From positions 23,909-87,908 of IMG/VR virus record IMGVR_UViG_3300032323_002843: 64,000 bases of DNA; one strand, 5' to 3'. Made by a program: the position numbers and the translations under genes. Position 1 is the stretch's first letter, and every line of letters starts with the position of its first letter. The DNA comes from a virus. Below the pieces are notes generated by a model, which worked only from the letters and a program-made list of their open reading frames with translations, was not told the DNA's origin and did not search any database. This document shows, piece by piece, positions 1 through 8,477 of the stretch.

Positions 1-1265
1 AAGAAATTAGCACCACCACGAAGAGTTAACTGATGGATAGTGTTAGATACTTTTTGTAACTTAGTTCCTAAAGTTTGGAACCAACCACCTTGTGTATTGT
101 AGAAACCTAAGTTGCTATTAGCTACACCAGAAGCGTTTACAGCTTGGTTGTTAACAGCAGACCAGTATTCAGTTGTGAAAGCGTTCTCAATTAACATATC
201 TAAGATTTCTAAATCGATTTCCATAGAGATGTATTGAGATAAGATACCAGTTAATTCAGCTTCAGCATCAATGCTATGGTAAGCATTTAAGTCTTGAGCG
301 AATTCTGGAGTCCATTGTGCTTTTAACTTACGAGTTTTAGCAACGATAGCTTCAGATTTTAACTGAACGTTGATTTCTGGGATAGCAATAGCTGAAGAGC
401 TAAGAGCGTTTGGATAACCACCATCGCCACCATTACCAGAACCACCAGAAACTGATTGATCTTCGAAATCACCACGTGCAGTAGCAACTGGAGCAACGTT
501 GAAGAACAATGTTACAGTTTGAGTAGGGCTATTAGCTACTAATGAGCCAGTAACGATAAATGAAGCTGTATTGTTAGATACAGTAGTGAAAGCTTGTAAT
601 ACATCAGTTACACCGATAGAACCAGAGCTGAATACGAAAGCACGGATACCATTCTGATCAGCAGCTGATGGAAGTGGAACTAAGATCTTCTTCCAACCAG
701 TAGCAGCAGAAGCTGAGTAGTTAGAATCCAAGTTAAAGTCAACCCAAGTTGTTGAACCAGTGATAGCAGCAACAGAAGCTGAGAATTGGTTGATAGAGTA
801 ACCGAACTTACCAGCACCATAAAGTGATTGAGAAGTGATATCAGTTACGTTAGTAGTTTGGTTAGCACCGTAAAGTGAACCACCAGTTTGGAAAGGACGA
901 ACACCTGTACCATACTTGAAATCAAGATAGAATACAAGACCTGAAGGTAAGTTCATCGGCTGTACAGAAACGAATTCTTTAGCAGCGATTTCACCGAATA
1001 CACGGCGAACTAAAGGTAAAGCTACACCGTTCCAAGCTTCTTGAGAATAAGAACCACCACCGATAGTAGCAGTACCTGTAGCAGAAGCTTCGGTTACTAA
1101 TTGTTTAGCCTGATTCTCAAGGAGAATAGACATTGTGTTTTTGTCAGTAGTAGTCTTGATACCTTCTAAAAGGCCAGATTTTTCCCACTTGCTAGACAAA
1201 CGTTTTGCATCTTCCATTACACTCTTGTATTGGTTAGATGACTCTAATAATTGTTGTACGTTCAT
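1..1265 (-). CDS. 23: Major capsid protein gp23 (3' end off the window)
   Basis: T4-type major capsid protein that forms the head hexamers. I translated it from ATG at 1265; the reading frame stays open to the left edge, giving 421 codons without the C-terminus. Family features are a charged helical N-terminus, then LVRRVF, VQPMNLPSGLVFYLDF and a Gly/Ser/Thr-rich middle, as in T4 gp23. T4 gp23 loses its first 65 residues to gp21; here the comparable point is VTE59-A60, an inferred cleavage site. It lies 33 nt after the scaffold gene with no late box between them, so it is probably co-transcribed with it. Confidence 0.93.
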   Translation of the reverse strand, partial: MNVQQLLESSNQYKSVMEDAKRLSSKWEKSGLLEGIKTTTDKNTMSILLENQAKQLVTEASATGTATIGGGSYSQEAWNGVALPLVRRVFGEIAAKEFVSVQPMNLPSGLVFYLDFKYGTGVRPFQTGGSLYGANQTTNVTDITSQSLYGAGKFGYSINQFSASVAAITGSTTWVDFNLDSNYSASAATGWKKILVPLPSAADQNGIRAFVFSSGSIGVTDVLQAFTTVSNNTASFIVTGSLVANSPTQTVTLFFNVAPVATARGDFEDQSVSGGSGNGGDGGYPNALSSSAIAIPEINVQLKSEAIVAKTRKLKAQWTPEFAQDLNAYHSIDAEAELTGILSQYISMEIDLEILDMLIENAFTTEYWSAVNNQAVNASGVANSNLGFYNTQGGWFQTLGTKLQKVSNTIHQLTLRGGANF

Positions 1266-1298
1266 TTTAAAATGAATTAAAAATTAAAATTAAATTGT

Positions 1299-2429
1299 TT
1301 ACTTAATACCTGCAAGCATTTGCCATCTTGATACAGTAGCATCTACCTCAACGATAGGCTTCTTAGGGGCAACACCAGCAGCTTTAGAAGCAAATCCTAA
1401 TGATTCTTTAACGATGCTCTTCTTAGATTTTTCAATAGCACTGTTCATAGATTCAAAAATTGCTTTAGCTTCTTGTGCAGTAGTTGCTTTATCAAATTGT
1501 GCAATTACTTTAAGTTTTTGTGATTCGTTCAAATTCTTAGCTTTGAAGATTTTGTTAACATAAAGTAACTTAGCGTTTAATAAGTTTACTTCGTGTAACT
1601 CGTTACGAAGAGCTTCGATAGTATCGATTGCTTCTTTCATTTCTTCTTTGTCTTCTTTTTTCTTGTCTTCTTTTTTCTTAGCTTCGTACATTTCTTCTGT
1701 ATCGTCAGCTTCGTCAATTGAATCAAGTTCAGCTAGTAATTCTTCTAAATCGATTTCGTCTAAATCTTCGTCTTCTTCAGCGATTTCTTCAGTTTCACCT
1801 TCCATTTCACCGTCGATGTTTACAGCCATTTCTTCTTCACCACCCATATCGCCCATGTCAGCGCTCATGTCACCCATTTCTGGAGCTTCGTCACCGCCAA
1901 TTTCAGCAGAGATGATGTCTTTGATAATGTCTTTTAATTCATCAACTGTTAAGTCAGTGATTTTGTCTTCGCTTTCAGATTCGTCTTCTTCAGACTCTTC
2001 TTCTTCTTCTTCTGTTTCTTCTTCTTCTTCTTCTTTAGCTTCGTCCATTTTTTCTTTATCTTCTTTCTTTGCTTCATCAAGCTCATCTTCTTTGCTTAAT
2101 TCAGCTAAAATTTCAGATAAATCGAAATCTTCTGAAAGCTCATCTTCGTCGCCTTCTTCAAGAGCGAATCCTTTAGCTCTTTCAATATCTTGAGAGATAT
2201 CATCAGTATCGGCAGAAGCGAAGGCAGATGGAAGTGATTCTTCCATTTTTTCTTCATCTTTTGCTTCATCTAAATCATCATTATCCATTTCTTGTAACTT
2301 TGCAGCTAACATGGATTGAAGTTTAGGAGCTAAGGCCTCTTCAAGGGCGGCTTTTGCGTTTGCTAACGCTGCTTCGCGAACGGCTTTAGCGTCGGCGATA
2401 GCCTCTTTGAATAAGTCTTTGTTTGACAT
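1299..2429 (-). CDS. 22: Prohead core scaffolding protein, gp22-like
   Basis: A 376-residue, extremely acidic protein with long Glu/Asp/Lys runs (about residues 50-275) and Ala-rich helical ends. In T4-like phages gp22 builds the transient core around which gp23 assembles and is degraded by gp21. The assignment rests on position (between the protease and the capsid gene), composition and helical character, because scaffold sequences diverge too fast to recognise directly. The last 100 residues (IEALRNELHEVNLLNAKLL and onward) resemble the coiled C-terminus of marine T4-like scaffolds. Its 5' leader holds a late box about 100 nt upstream and a hairpin. Confidence 0.72.
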   Translation of the reverse strand: MSNKDLFKEAIADAKAVREAALANAKAALEEALAPKLQSMLAAKLQEMDNDDLDEAKDEEKMEESLPSAFASADTDDISQDIERAKGFALEEGDEDELSEDFDLSEILAELSKEDELDEAKKEDKEKMDEAKEEEEEETEEEEEESEEDESESEDKITDLTVDELKDIIKDIISAEIGGDEAPEMGDMSADMGDMGGEEEMAVNIDGEMEGETEEIAEEDEDLDEIDLEELLAELDSIDEADDTEEMYEAKKKEDKKKEDKEEMKEAIDTIEALRNELHEVNLLNAKLLYVNKIFKAKNLNESQKLKVIAQFDKATTAQEAKAIFESMNSAIEKSKKSIVKESLGFASKAAGVAPKKPIVEVDATVSRWQMLAGIK

Positions 2430-2495
2430 TGTCCTTAAATTTAATTACGGAAATAAGATTATTGGGAATCTTAATAGGGGTTTTTAATTATACCC

Positions 2496-2518
2496 AGGTT
2501 ACATAGAATTAGTAACCT
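2496..2518 (-). promoter_or_regulatory. Hairpin in the leader of the scaffold gene
   Basis: Perfect 7-bp inverted repeat AGGTTAC/GTAACCT with a 9-nt loop, between the late box at 2533 and the start of gene 22. No T-run follows, so it is more likely an mRNA-stabilising or processing element than a terminator. Confidence 0.35.
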
Positions 2519-2532
2519 ATTATAGGATGATC

Positions 2533-2539
2533 ATAAATA
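2533..2539 (-). promoter_or_regulatory. Late promoter box, scaffold/capsid genes
   Basis: TATTTAT on the minus strand, 103 nt before the gene 22 start. This is the longest leader in the set and the only box that can serve genes 22 and 23. Confidence 0.5.
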
Positions 2540-2566
2540 TATGTAGATACTTAAAACCGCGAATAA

Positions 2567-3109
2567 TTAGTTGTTTCCCTTAGATTTATCGTATACCTTT
2601 TTAGCAACAACAGCTAAAATAGCACCTGCTATTGCTCCTAAAACGGTTTCTACTATATGAGATGGAGACTGTCCTAACATTATTTGAGTCTTAGTTAAAA
2701 CGTCTCCTGCACTTGCTAAATAATATGCCAAAGCACCCCCACCAACTAATCCAGTCCAAAAAGAACCACCAACATCTAACCCTTCTTCTTCATTAATTGG
2801 GTTATCTTCTGCTTTTTTAGCCATGCTTAATGCTAATTTTTGAACTATAGAAGAATCAATATTTTCAGATAATTCTGATGGATTAATTCCTGATTGGCTT
2901 AATACGGCTTGCAGTTGTTTAAGAGCTTTTGGATCTTTAGATATTTTATCAGCTATGTTATCAACAACAGGAGATTTTTCTAAGCTATTAACTACTTTTG
3001 TTACTTGAGAAGCAGCATTTTCAGGAGATACTTCTTGATTTTCTTCGGCTTCATTAATAATGCCAGCTAAGTGCTGCATTCTTTTGATTTCGTTGATTTG
3101 TTGTTTCAT
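2567..3109 (-). CDS. Virion internal/prohead core protein with capsid-targeting-type N-terminus
   Basis: A 180-residue protein read from ATG 3109; the in-frame extension upstream uses TTG and overlaps the late box. The N-terminus MKQQINEIKRMQHLAG is followed by IINE-A, a fit to the gp21 cleavage rule (L/I-x-E). A Ser/Asn/Lys helical middle follows, then two hydrophobic stretches (about residues 120-145 and 150-172). It lies between the protease and scaffold genes, where T4 places small core genes (67/68). I infer a prohead core or packaged protein; homology to T4 gp67 or gp68 is not visible. Confidence 0.65.
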   Translation of the reverse strand: MKQQINEIKRMQHLAGIINEAEENQEVSPENAASQVTKVVNSLEKSPVVDNIADKISKDPKALKQLQAVLSQSGINPSELSENIDSSIVQKLALSMAKKAEDNPINEEEGLDVGGSFWTGLVGGGALAYYLASAGDVLTKTQIMLGQSPSHIVETVLGAIAGAILAVVAKKVYDKSKGNN

Positions 3110-3113
3110 GGAT

Positions 3114-3120
3114 ATAAATA
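3114..3120 (-). promoter_or_regulatory. Late promoter box, 4 nt before ATG
   Basis: AATATTTATATCC then ATG. If this is a -10 box, transcription starts at or beside the ATG and the mRNA is leaderless. Confidence 0.5.
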
Positions 3121-3735
3121 TTAACAAAGAGGACAAACCCCAGTTGCGTTACAAATAATCTCAGTTATTAAACCATTTACTTTACTATAATCTTTTACTG
3201 ACATATGCTTTTTAGATTCAGCTAATGTCATATATGCTTGTGGGGTTGATGGTACTGATACTAAATCCCAACACAGTAATTCAAAATCGTCTTGTACTTC
3301 AACAGTTTCACCTAATTGCTTAACTGAACCCATACCACGAGATGAGATACCAAGTGGAATACCTGATAATATAAGTGCTTTAGCAATATTACCACTTGGT
3401 GTAGGTAATAATTGTAATTTACCCATTAAATCGTTTCCTTTCCACCATACTTCAGTAATAACGTGTGATGTATTTGATAAGTTAACAACAGATGCTTCAG
3501 GGTGATCGAGTTCTCCTAAAGCAGTACGTGTTTTTACAGGACCTTCTGCATATTTTTTAACTTCTCTTTCAAGAATTTCGCGAGGATATACACGACCGTT
3601 ACCATTCTTTTGTTCTGCTTCTTGTAATTTACCAACAAGGGTAACAAGAGATTTACCTTCACCTAATTGTTTATTTTCAACAATTGTAATGTTTGCTGTT
3701 TGGAAGGGAGTATGGTCTATTAATAAAGATTTCAT
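3121..3735 (-). CDS. 21: Prohead core protease gp21
   Basis: A 204-residue serine protease of the T4 gp21 family (MEROPS S80, HK97-protease-like fold), which matures the prohead by cutting scaffold, capsid and internal proteins after L/I-x-E. Visible motifs are NGNGRVYPREILEREV (residues 44-59), the catalytic His in GELDHPE (His78) and the catalytic Ser in GISSRGMG (Ser131/132), in the family's order and spacing. It lies between portal-side genes and the scaffold, as in T4. It is the predicted processing enzyme for the capsid-targeting peptides described elsewhere in this window. Confidence 0.93.
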   Translation of the reverse strand: MKSLLIDHTPFQTANITIVENKQLGEGKSLVTLVGKLQEAEQKNGNGRVYPREILEREVKKYAEGPVKTRTALGELDHPEASVVNLSNTSHVITEVWWKGNDLMGKLQLLPTPSGNIAKALILSGIPLGISSRGMGSVKQLGETVEVQDDFELLCWDLVSVPSTPQAYMTLAESKKHMSVKDYSKVNGLITEIICNATGVCPLC

Positions 3736-3739
3736 ATTA

Positions 3740-5017
3740 TTATTTTTCTAGTGCTGCTAACGGATCAATCAAATTATCACGCCCATCAAAATATTCATCC
3801 ATAGCCATTGCTATATCATCTATTTCTTGATCATCACTTTCCATTTCTGATAATACTTCACGTACAATTTCTTCAAGTTGTGATTTGAATTTTTCAAATG
3901 AAGCACCTAAATCTTTACCACCATAATTCTTACGTAATGGAGTTAAGCGATAAAATATAATATTACCAGTATCTTCATCAAAATCACTATCTGGTTGTAC
4001 ATTAAATTGTAATTTTAATTTTTCAATTGCTTCACCAGGTAAGGCATCCCAATATTGAAATCTTAAAAGAGCTTCATTTGGGTCACTAGTTTGTTGAATT
4101 TGAATATCATCAGATAAAGCTTTTAATGTAGCGTTACCATCTACAAATTGCATTACTTGTTTAGCAACCTCATTTGGTTCACCAATTACATTAAATCTAG
4201 CTTCTTTAAGCTTTTTTTTGTCTTCAGCTTTAGGCATTTTAACCTTTTGCATTTGGTTAACTAAATCAACCAATTCAGCTGTTTGTTTTTTCTTAGCTTT
4301 CTTTTCTACTGGAGCTTTTACTTTAGGAGCTGAAGGTGATTCAACACCAGCTAGCTTTAATGCTGTGTAGTAATATGGATTTTCAGCTAAATGATCTAAA
4401 GCAATTTTTTTAGCTTTATCTAAATCATCAGTATGTTCTAATTCAACCCTAATACCCATACGTAATTCTTGTGGATGGATTTGGTTTGGATTTAATTCAG
4501 CTTTAACTTCTTTTTTCTTTTTAGCTTCATTTAATTCTTCTTCCATTGGGTCAAACTGAGACATGATAGCTTCTTCACCAGCTTTTTCATCTTCCATTTT
4601 TTTAATCATTGCTTCCATTTCATCATCTTCACCTTCATTCTCATTAGTCCAATCAACATCAGAATCATCTACTGGTTCGTTATAGTTGTCAGCATATGCT
4701 TTATTACCAACTGATTCTTCTGGATATTTAGTTGCTAAATCATCTTCATTTATGTTATACTTAGCAGCTACCTTAGCAATAGCTTCAGCATATGAATTGC
4801 CATCTTCCATTTCAGATTCAAGTTCATCTAAAAGATTGTTTTCTCCTAAAGCAGCTTCAGTTAAGATAGCTTTGTTTTTAAGGATTCTAACAGCATCATT
4901 AAATGAAGTTACGTTAGTAACATATTGAGGCATAGTCATACGTAAATTTCTCATGAAATTAACTTGAGACATTCTGCCTTCTTTTAAATCGCGGTATTGG
5001 TTTTGTATACTTTTCAT
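3740..5017 (-). CDS. Acidic virion protein with DUF5661-like segment
   Basis: A 425-residue protein read from ATG 5017, 4 nt after the stop of the 42-residue gene upstream. An ORF start at 5107 exists but would overlap that gene completely. The N-terminus MKSIQNQYRDLKEGRMSQV contains an L-K-E-G site, followed by a conserved-looking helical stretch (NFMRNLRMTMPQYV). The middle is strongly acidic, and PNQIHPQELRMGIRVELEHT begins a segment that I recognise from DUF5661-type phage proteins. The C-terminus ends in a second targeting-like helix (EEIVREVLSEMESD). Its place among head genes suggests a core or internal head protein; the function is unknown. Confidence 0.7.
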   Translation of the reverse strand: MKSIQNQYRDLKEGRMSQVNFMRNLRMTMPQYVTNVTSFNDAVRILKNKAILTEAALGENNLLDELESEMEDGNSYAEAIAKVAAKYNINEDDLATKYPEESVGNKAYADNYNEPVDDSDVDWTNENEGEDDEMEAMIKKMEDEKAGEEAIMSQFDPMEEELNEAKKKKEVKAELNPNQIHPQELRMGIRVELEHTDDLDKAKKIALDHLAENPYYYTALKLAGVESPSAPKVKAPVEKKAKKKQTAELVDLVNQMQKVKMPKAEDKKKLKEARFNVIGEPNEVAKQVMQFVDGNATLKALSDDIQIQQTSDPNEALLRFQYWDALPGEAIEKLKLQFNVQPDSDFDEDTGNIIFYRLTPLRKNYGGKDLGASFEKFKSQLEEIVREVLSEMESDDQEIDDIAMAMDEYFDGRDNLIDPLAALEK

Positions 5018-5021
5018 ATTA

Positions 5022-5150
5022 TTATCTGCCTTGTCCTCTGTAAGCTTTTGGCTTTGGAGTGTGTTTATTGAATGATTTTTGAGCTGATCCGTTTTTGCGT
5101 TTGCCAAAAGAAACTTTATTAGGGTTTCCTGCTGCTTTAGCTTTTGCCAT
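5022..5150 (-). CDS. Small basic 42-residue protein in the head cluster
   Basis: Hand-translated ORF of 42 residues: an Ala/Lys start, then FGKRKNGSAQKSFNKHTPKP and the end KAYRGQGR. It starts at ATG 5150, overlapping the TAA of the previous gene (TAATG), and stops 4 nt before the next ATG. The tight fit shows it is translated, whereas the overlapping start of the downstream frame is probably spurious. The protein is very basic, with about a third of residues Lys/Arg/His, consistent with DNA or RNA binding in the head. I recall similar small KSFNKH...YRGQGR proteins in marine T4-like phages, without a function. Confidence 0.75.
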   Translation of the reverse strand: MAKAKAAGNPNKVSFGKRKNGSAQKSFNKHTPKPKAYRGQGR

Positions 5151-5680
5151 TACTGCTGAAGGTTTTTAATTTTATTGTTAAGATGGTTTACCATTTCTGA
5201 AATAGTAGCAACATTCTTTTGGGTTGCTTTCCAGTATTTAATTCCTTCTTCTCCTTCGCTTAATTCTTGTTTCATACGAGATGTATATTCTACAATACGA
5301 TCAATTTCTTGTAATTTGCGTTTTACTTCACGAATTGCTTTGTGTAATTGTTCGTTTTTAGTACGGAATTTAACATCATTTTTGAACTTAGAATATGTTA
5401 CTTCGTTAAGTAATTCTTGTTCGATGATCTGTAATAGTGTTTCGTTCATTGAAGATTTTTTACCAGGCCATAATTCTTTATAATCAAGTACTTTGGAATT
5501 TTTAGGCATTCCTTTAGCAAGTTTCCAACCTTCTTTTTCAGCATATTTGGTAGCGGCATTTGTTTTTTGCCCTGGTTTACCAAAAGCAGCAGGGGTTAAA
5601 TAACCAGGAACACCAGCAGAAGTAGAAGTTTCTTCTAGTTCTTGGCGTACTAATTCTCTTATATATTCTTTTAAATCCAC
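5150..5680 (-). CDS. Virion protein with two targeting-type helices
   Basis: A 176-residue protein. The N-terminus MDLKEYIRELVRQELEET is an amphipathic helix of the capsid-targeting type (L-E-E-T site). Then comes a Gly/Pro segment (GVPGYLTPAAFGKPGQKTN) and a Lys-rich stretch up to about residue 75. A second Met begins another helix of the same type (MNETLLQIIEQELLNEVT), followed by a coiled coil to the end. It looks like two cargo modules fused head to tail. It lies between the gene after the portal and the 42-residue gene, overlapping both by a few bases. Function unknown. Confidence 0.7.
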   Translation of the reverse strand: MDLKEYIRELVRQELEETSTSAGVPGYLTPAAFGKPGQKTNAATKYAEKEGWKLAKGMPKNSKVLDYKELWPGKKSSMNETLLQIIEQELLNEVTYSKFKNDVKFRTKNEQLHKAIREVKRKLQEIDRIVEYTSRMKQELSEGEEGIKYWKATQKNVATISEMVNHLNNKIKNLQQ

Positions 5681-6534
5681 TACTTAACAGATTTTAATTC
5701 GTCAATTAATTGATAATACTGTAATAACGAAACTATATTTTCATCTTTTACGTTTTGAGTCTTATCTAAAGGATGTAATAAAGTAACTACCTCAGCTAAT
5801 TTAATCTGAGTAGTTTTGTCAGCTACTGTAGGAATTAATGTGTTAATTTCTTCAGTAATAACTTTAAAGTTATTGTTAACAAAATCACGTAATTTAGTTG
5901 TGTTAGTGATGTTGTTGATAAATTCTTTTAATGTTAATTTTTGGCGATCTGATAAAGTAGCATATTTGCTATTGAATTTTTCTAATAACATTCTGTATGC
6001 TAAAATACGAGATCCCTTATCCATACCAGCATATTCTTCCATTACACGATCCTTAACACCTTCTTTATTTACCTCTTTACGAGTGATGTGTTCAAGTAAT
6101 GTAATTTTATTATCGATGATTTGCTGCGGTTCAGTGAATTCCAATGAATTGTGAGCTTCAATTAAATTGAATGCAGCAGCGTATTGCTTATAATTGCTGA
6201 TTTTGGCTTTAAAGAATTCTTCTAAATCATATGATTCACGAATGTCCTTAATTAAATTATATTTTTCCTTACGTAAAGCTGTTTTGTTTAAACGCAAAGA
6301 AGCCTCTAACGTTGAATTAATGAACGTTTCGGCTTTAGCTTCAGACAATGATTTAGGCTGAATTAATGCTTGATATAATTTATATTCTTTTGCTAGTTCA
6401 GATTTGCTAAAATACTTTCTAACCAATCCGACAGCAGCAGAATCCTTATTTGATACAGTATCAGATGCGATTTGTCTTACGAGCAACTCGAATAATATTC
6501 CTGTATTCTTAAATTTGCTGTGTTTAATTTTCAT
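5680..6534 (-). CDS. Conserved head-cluster protein downstream of portal
   Basis: A 284-residue, Lys-rich, mostly helical protein with no signal peptide. The frame can be extended to a TTG at 6540, but ATG 6534 is the better start and puts the late box 21 nt upstream. The N-terminus KIKHSKFKNTGILFELLVRQ is a motif I associate with proteins beside the portal gene in marine T4-like phages. No catalytic motif is visible. It probably belongs to the virion or to head assembly, from position only. Confidence 0.65.
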   Translation of the reverse strand: MKIKHSKFKNTGILFELLVRQIASDTVSNKDSAAVGLVRKYFSKSELAKEYKLYQALIQPKSLSEAKAETFINSTLEASLRLNKTALRKEKYNLIKDIRESYDLEEFFKAKISNYKQYAAAFNLIEAHNSLEFTEPQQIIDNKITLLEHITRKEVNKEGVKDRVMEEYAGMDKGSRILAYRMLLEKFNSKYATLSDRQKLTLKEFINNITNTTKLRDFVNNNFKVITEEINTLIPTVADKTTQIKLAEVVTLLHPLDKTQNVKDENIVSLLQYYQLIDELKSVK

Positions 6535-6555
6535 AATCAATAGTGTGCACTACCT

Positions 6556-6562
6556 ATAAATA
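6556..6562 (-). promoter_or_regulatory. Late promoter box
   Basis: CATATTTATAGG, 21 nt before ATG 6534, in the short gap after the portal gene. Confidence 0.5.
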
Positions 6563-6567
6563 TGTAT

Positions 6568-8445
6568 TTACTGTATATCCTTGATATTTTTTTCGTCTAA
6601 TAGTGATGGTTCTTGATCAGGTCCCATTACGATTTCCTTGCGCTTACCTTGTAAACCTTCAAATAATTTCTTATTTCGTTGGTATTCAAACATTGCTTTT
6701 GGAGTACCGCTACCTTCTTCAGGTTGATTTGCAGTATATAATGTACCGTTTTCAATACTACCTAATGGATCTTTACCTAATGGGTCACGTTGTGTACCTT
6801 TAATAGATGCTTTTTCTTTAGGACGACCAACAGGACGATCTTCGTCATATCCCGGAGGTACAGGACCATCAATATCCATTCCTGCTCTACCTTTACCATA
6901 TAATGAAGCTAAATCATGTGGAGTACCATATGATTTACCAGTTTTAGCTGGATCATTACCTTCATTTTCAATTTGGGCTAAGCGGAATACACGTTTTTTA
7001 TCTTCAATTACTTGATCACGATAATCATCATATTGATCTTCACTAAATTGGAATACTTGATGATAAATCCAATCTGAAGGTAATAAATTTGTATCTTGTA
7101 TTGATTTAGCTAAGTCAATTTTTTCCTTCCATAATGCTACTTTTTCTTGTTCGTAAACAACAGACGGAGTAGTTAATGATAATTCAAAATTAGTTAAGGC
7201 TTCACCATCATATCCCTGAACATATAAGTGTACTAATGCAACTTTATACAGTTCAGACAAGGCAATACGTTGAATACGTTCAACTGTGCGAGCGAAGCGA
7301 ATATCTTCAGCAGCTAATGTAGCTTTACCTTGTAAATCTTTTTCAAATCCAAAATATGCTTTAGGTACTTTAAGAGCAGCTAACATTTCATCACGTAAGA
7401 ACGCAACGTCATCAATAGCATTATATTCAAGACCCTTAATAGTATCAATCTTAGTTGCAGTATCGTTACCACGAGTTGGAAGATAAAAGTCTTCCATCAT
7501 ATTCATCATGTTGTAACGTAAGTTATACTCACCTGTTTGTTGATCCATGAATGGAGTTTTCTTCATCTTCTGCATAATCTTCTGCATGTAACCATCTACC
7601 TCATTTGGAGGAATGTTACCAACATTTACAGTGAATACGCGTTTTTCCGGGGCACGTGTAATACGATGCAACAACATTGCATCTTTCATTAGCACATACT
7701 GCTTATAAGTTTTACGAGCAGGCTCAATGTACGATCTACCATAAGGTAAATAGTTAGCGTCAGTTAATAGCCTAAAGTGAGCAATTTCGTAGTTTTCAAA
7801 TTTAATTTTACCATCTCTATCTTTCACACGTGATACAATACCACCAGCCGCGATCACCATTGGATCGATACGGAAACACACATAAGATGGGTTTTCAGGA
7901 TCTTGTCCTTCTTCACGAACCATATCATATACTGAAAGTGGGGTAATATTATATACACCAAATTTTTCAGCAATTTCCATATGTAAATACCAGTCACCGT
8001 ATTTACACATATTTCTAACCCACATCCATAAATTAAACTCAATGTTTAAAACATCGTAGAATAAATTGTATAAAATACGTTGGATATTTTCGTCAGCGCT
8101 TCTGATTTGTAATACTTCTCCTGACTCATTTTTTAGAGTAGATTCATCAGCAATAATATCTAATGCGGATGATATGATTGATTCTGTATCCATTGCTTCA
8201 TAATCAGTGTATAACTGAATACGAAGTGTTTGGTAGTTCATCGTTGGGTTATATGGCATGTTTGCACCATAACGATGAAGCTTTGTAAATCTATCTATGA
8301 GAGCGTTTGTTTTTACGTTACCATAGGCTTGCATGTGATCTACGTCTACTACCTTTAGTTGATTACCACCAACATTTCTGATGATAACATCAGTTGAAAA
8401 TAGACGTGTTAGCCTAGTAAACAAACCTGGTTTTTGATCTGCCAT
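6568..8445 (-). CDS. 20: Portal vertex protein gp20
   Basis: A 625-residue T4-type portal, the dodecameric ring at the head vertex through which DNA is packaged and the tail attaches. Supporting segments are an N-terminal LFTRLTRLFS, then NYQTLRIQLYTDYEAMDTES and ISSALDIIADEST, followed by a long mixed core (KYGDWYLHMEIAEKFGVYN and LRDEMLAALKVPKAYFGFEK). The length and order match T4 gp20 and its cyanophage relatives. It lies directly after the terminase gene and before the protease, as in T4. The C-terminal 100 residues are Gly/Pro/Lys-rich and probably disordered. Confidence 0.94.
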   Translation of the reverse strand: MADQKPGLFTRLTRLFSTDVIIRNVGGNQLKVVDVDHMQAYGNVKTNALIDRFTKLHRYGANMPYNPTMNYQTLRIQLYTDYEAMDTESIISSALDIIADESTLKNESGEVLQIRSADENIQRILYNLFYDVLNIEFNLWMWVRNMCKYGDWYLHMEIAEKFGVYNITPLSVYDMVREEGQDPENPSYVCFRIDPMVIAAGGIVSRVKDRDGKIKFENYEIAHFRLLTDANYLPYGRSYIEPARKTYKQYVLMKDAMLLHRITRAPEKRVFTVNVGNIPPNEVDGYMQKIMQKMKKTPFMDQQTGEYNLRYNMMNMMEDFYLPTRGNDTATKIDTIKGLEYNAIDDVAFLRDEMLAALKVPKAYFGFEKDLQGKATLAAEDIRFARTVERIQRIALSELYKVALVHLYVQGYDGEALTNFELSLTTPSVVYEQEKVALWKEKIDLAKSIQDTNLLPSDWIYHQVFQFSEDQYDDYRDQVIEDKKRVFRLAQIENEGNDPAKTGKSYGTPHDLASLYGKGRAGMDIDGPVPPGYDEDRPVGRPKEKASIKGTQRDPLGKDPLGSIENGTLYTANQPEEGSGTPKAMFEYQRNKKLFEGLQGKRKEIVMGPDQEPSLLDEKNIKDIQ

Positions 8446-8466
8446 TATTTTATTTTAATTATACCA

Positions 8467-8473
8467 ATAAATA
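8467..8473 (-). promoter_or_regulatory. Late promoter box, portal gene
   Basis: AATATTTATTGG, 21 nt before the portal ATG, in the gap after the terminase gene. Confidence 0.5.
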
Positions 8474-8477
8474 TTTA

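Noticed and set aside
1648-2193. Plus-strand Ser-rich ORF opposite the scaffold gene
   Set aside because: Antisense of an acidic Glu/Asp-codon-rich gene; composition is an artefact.
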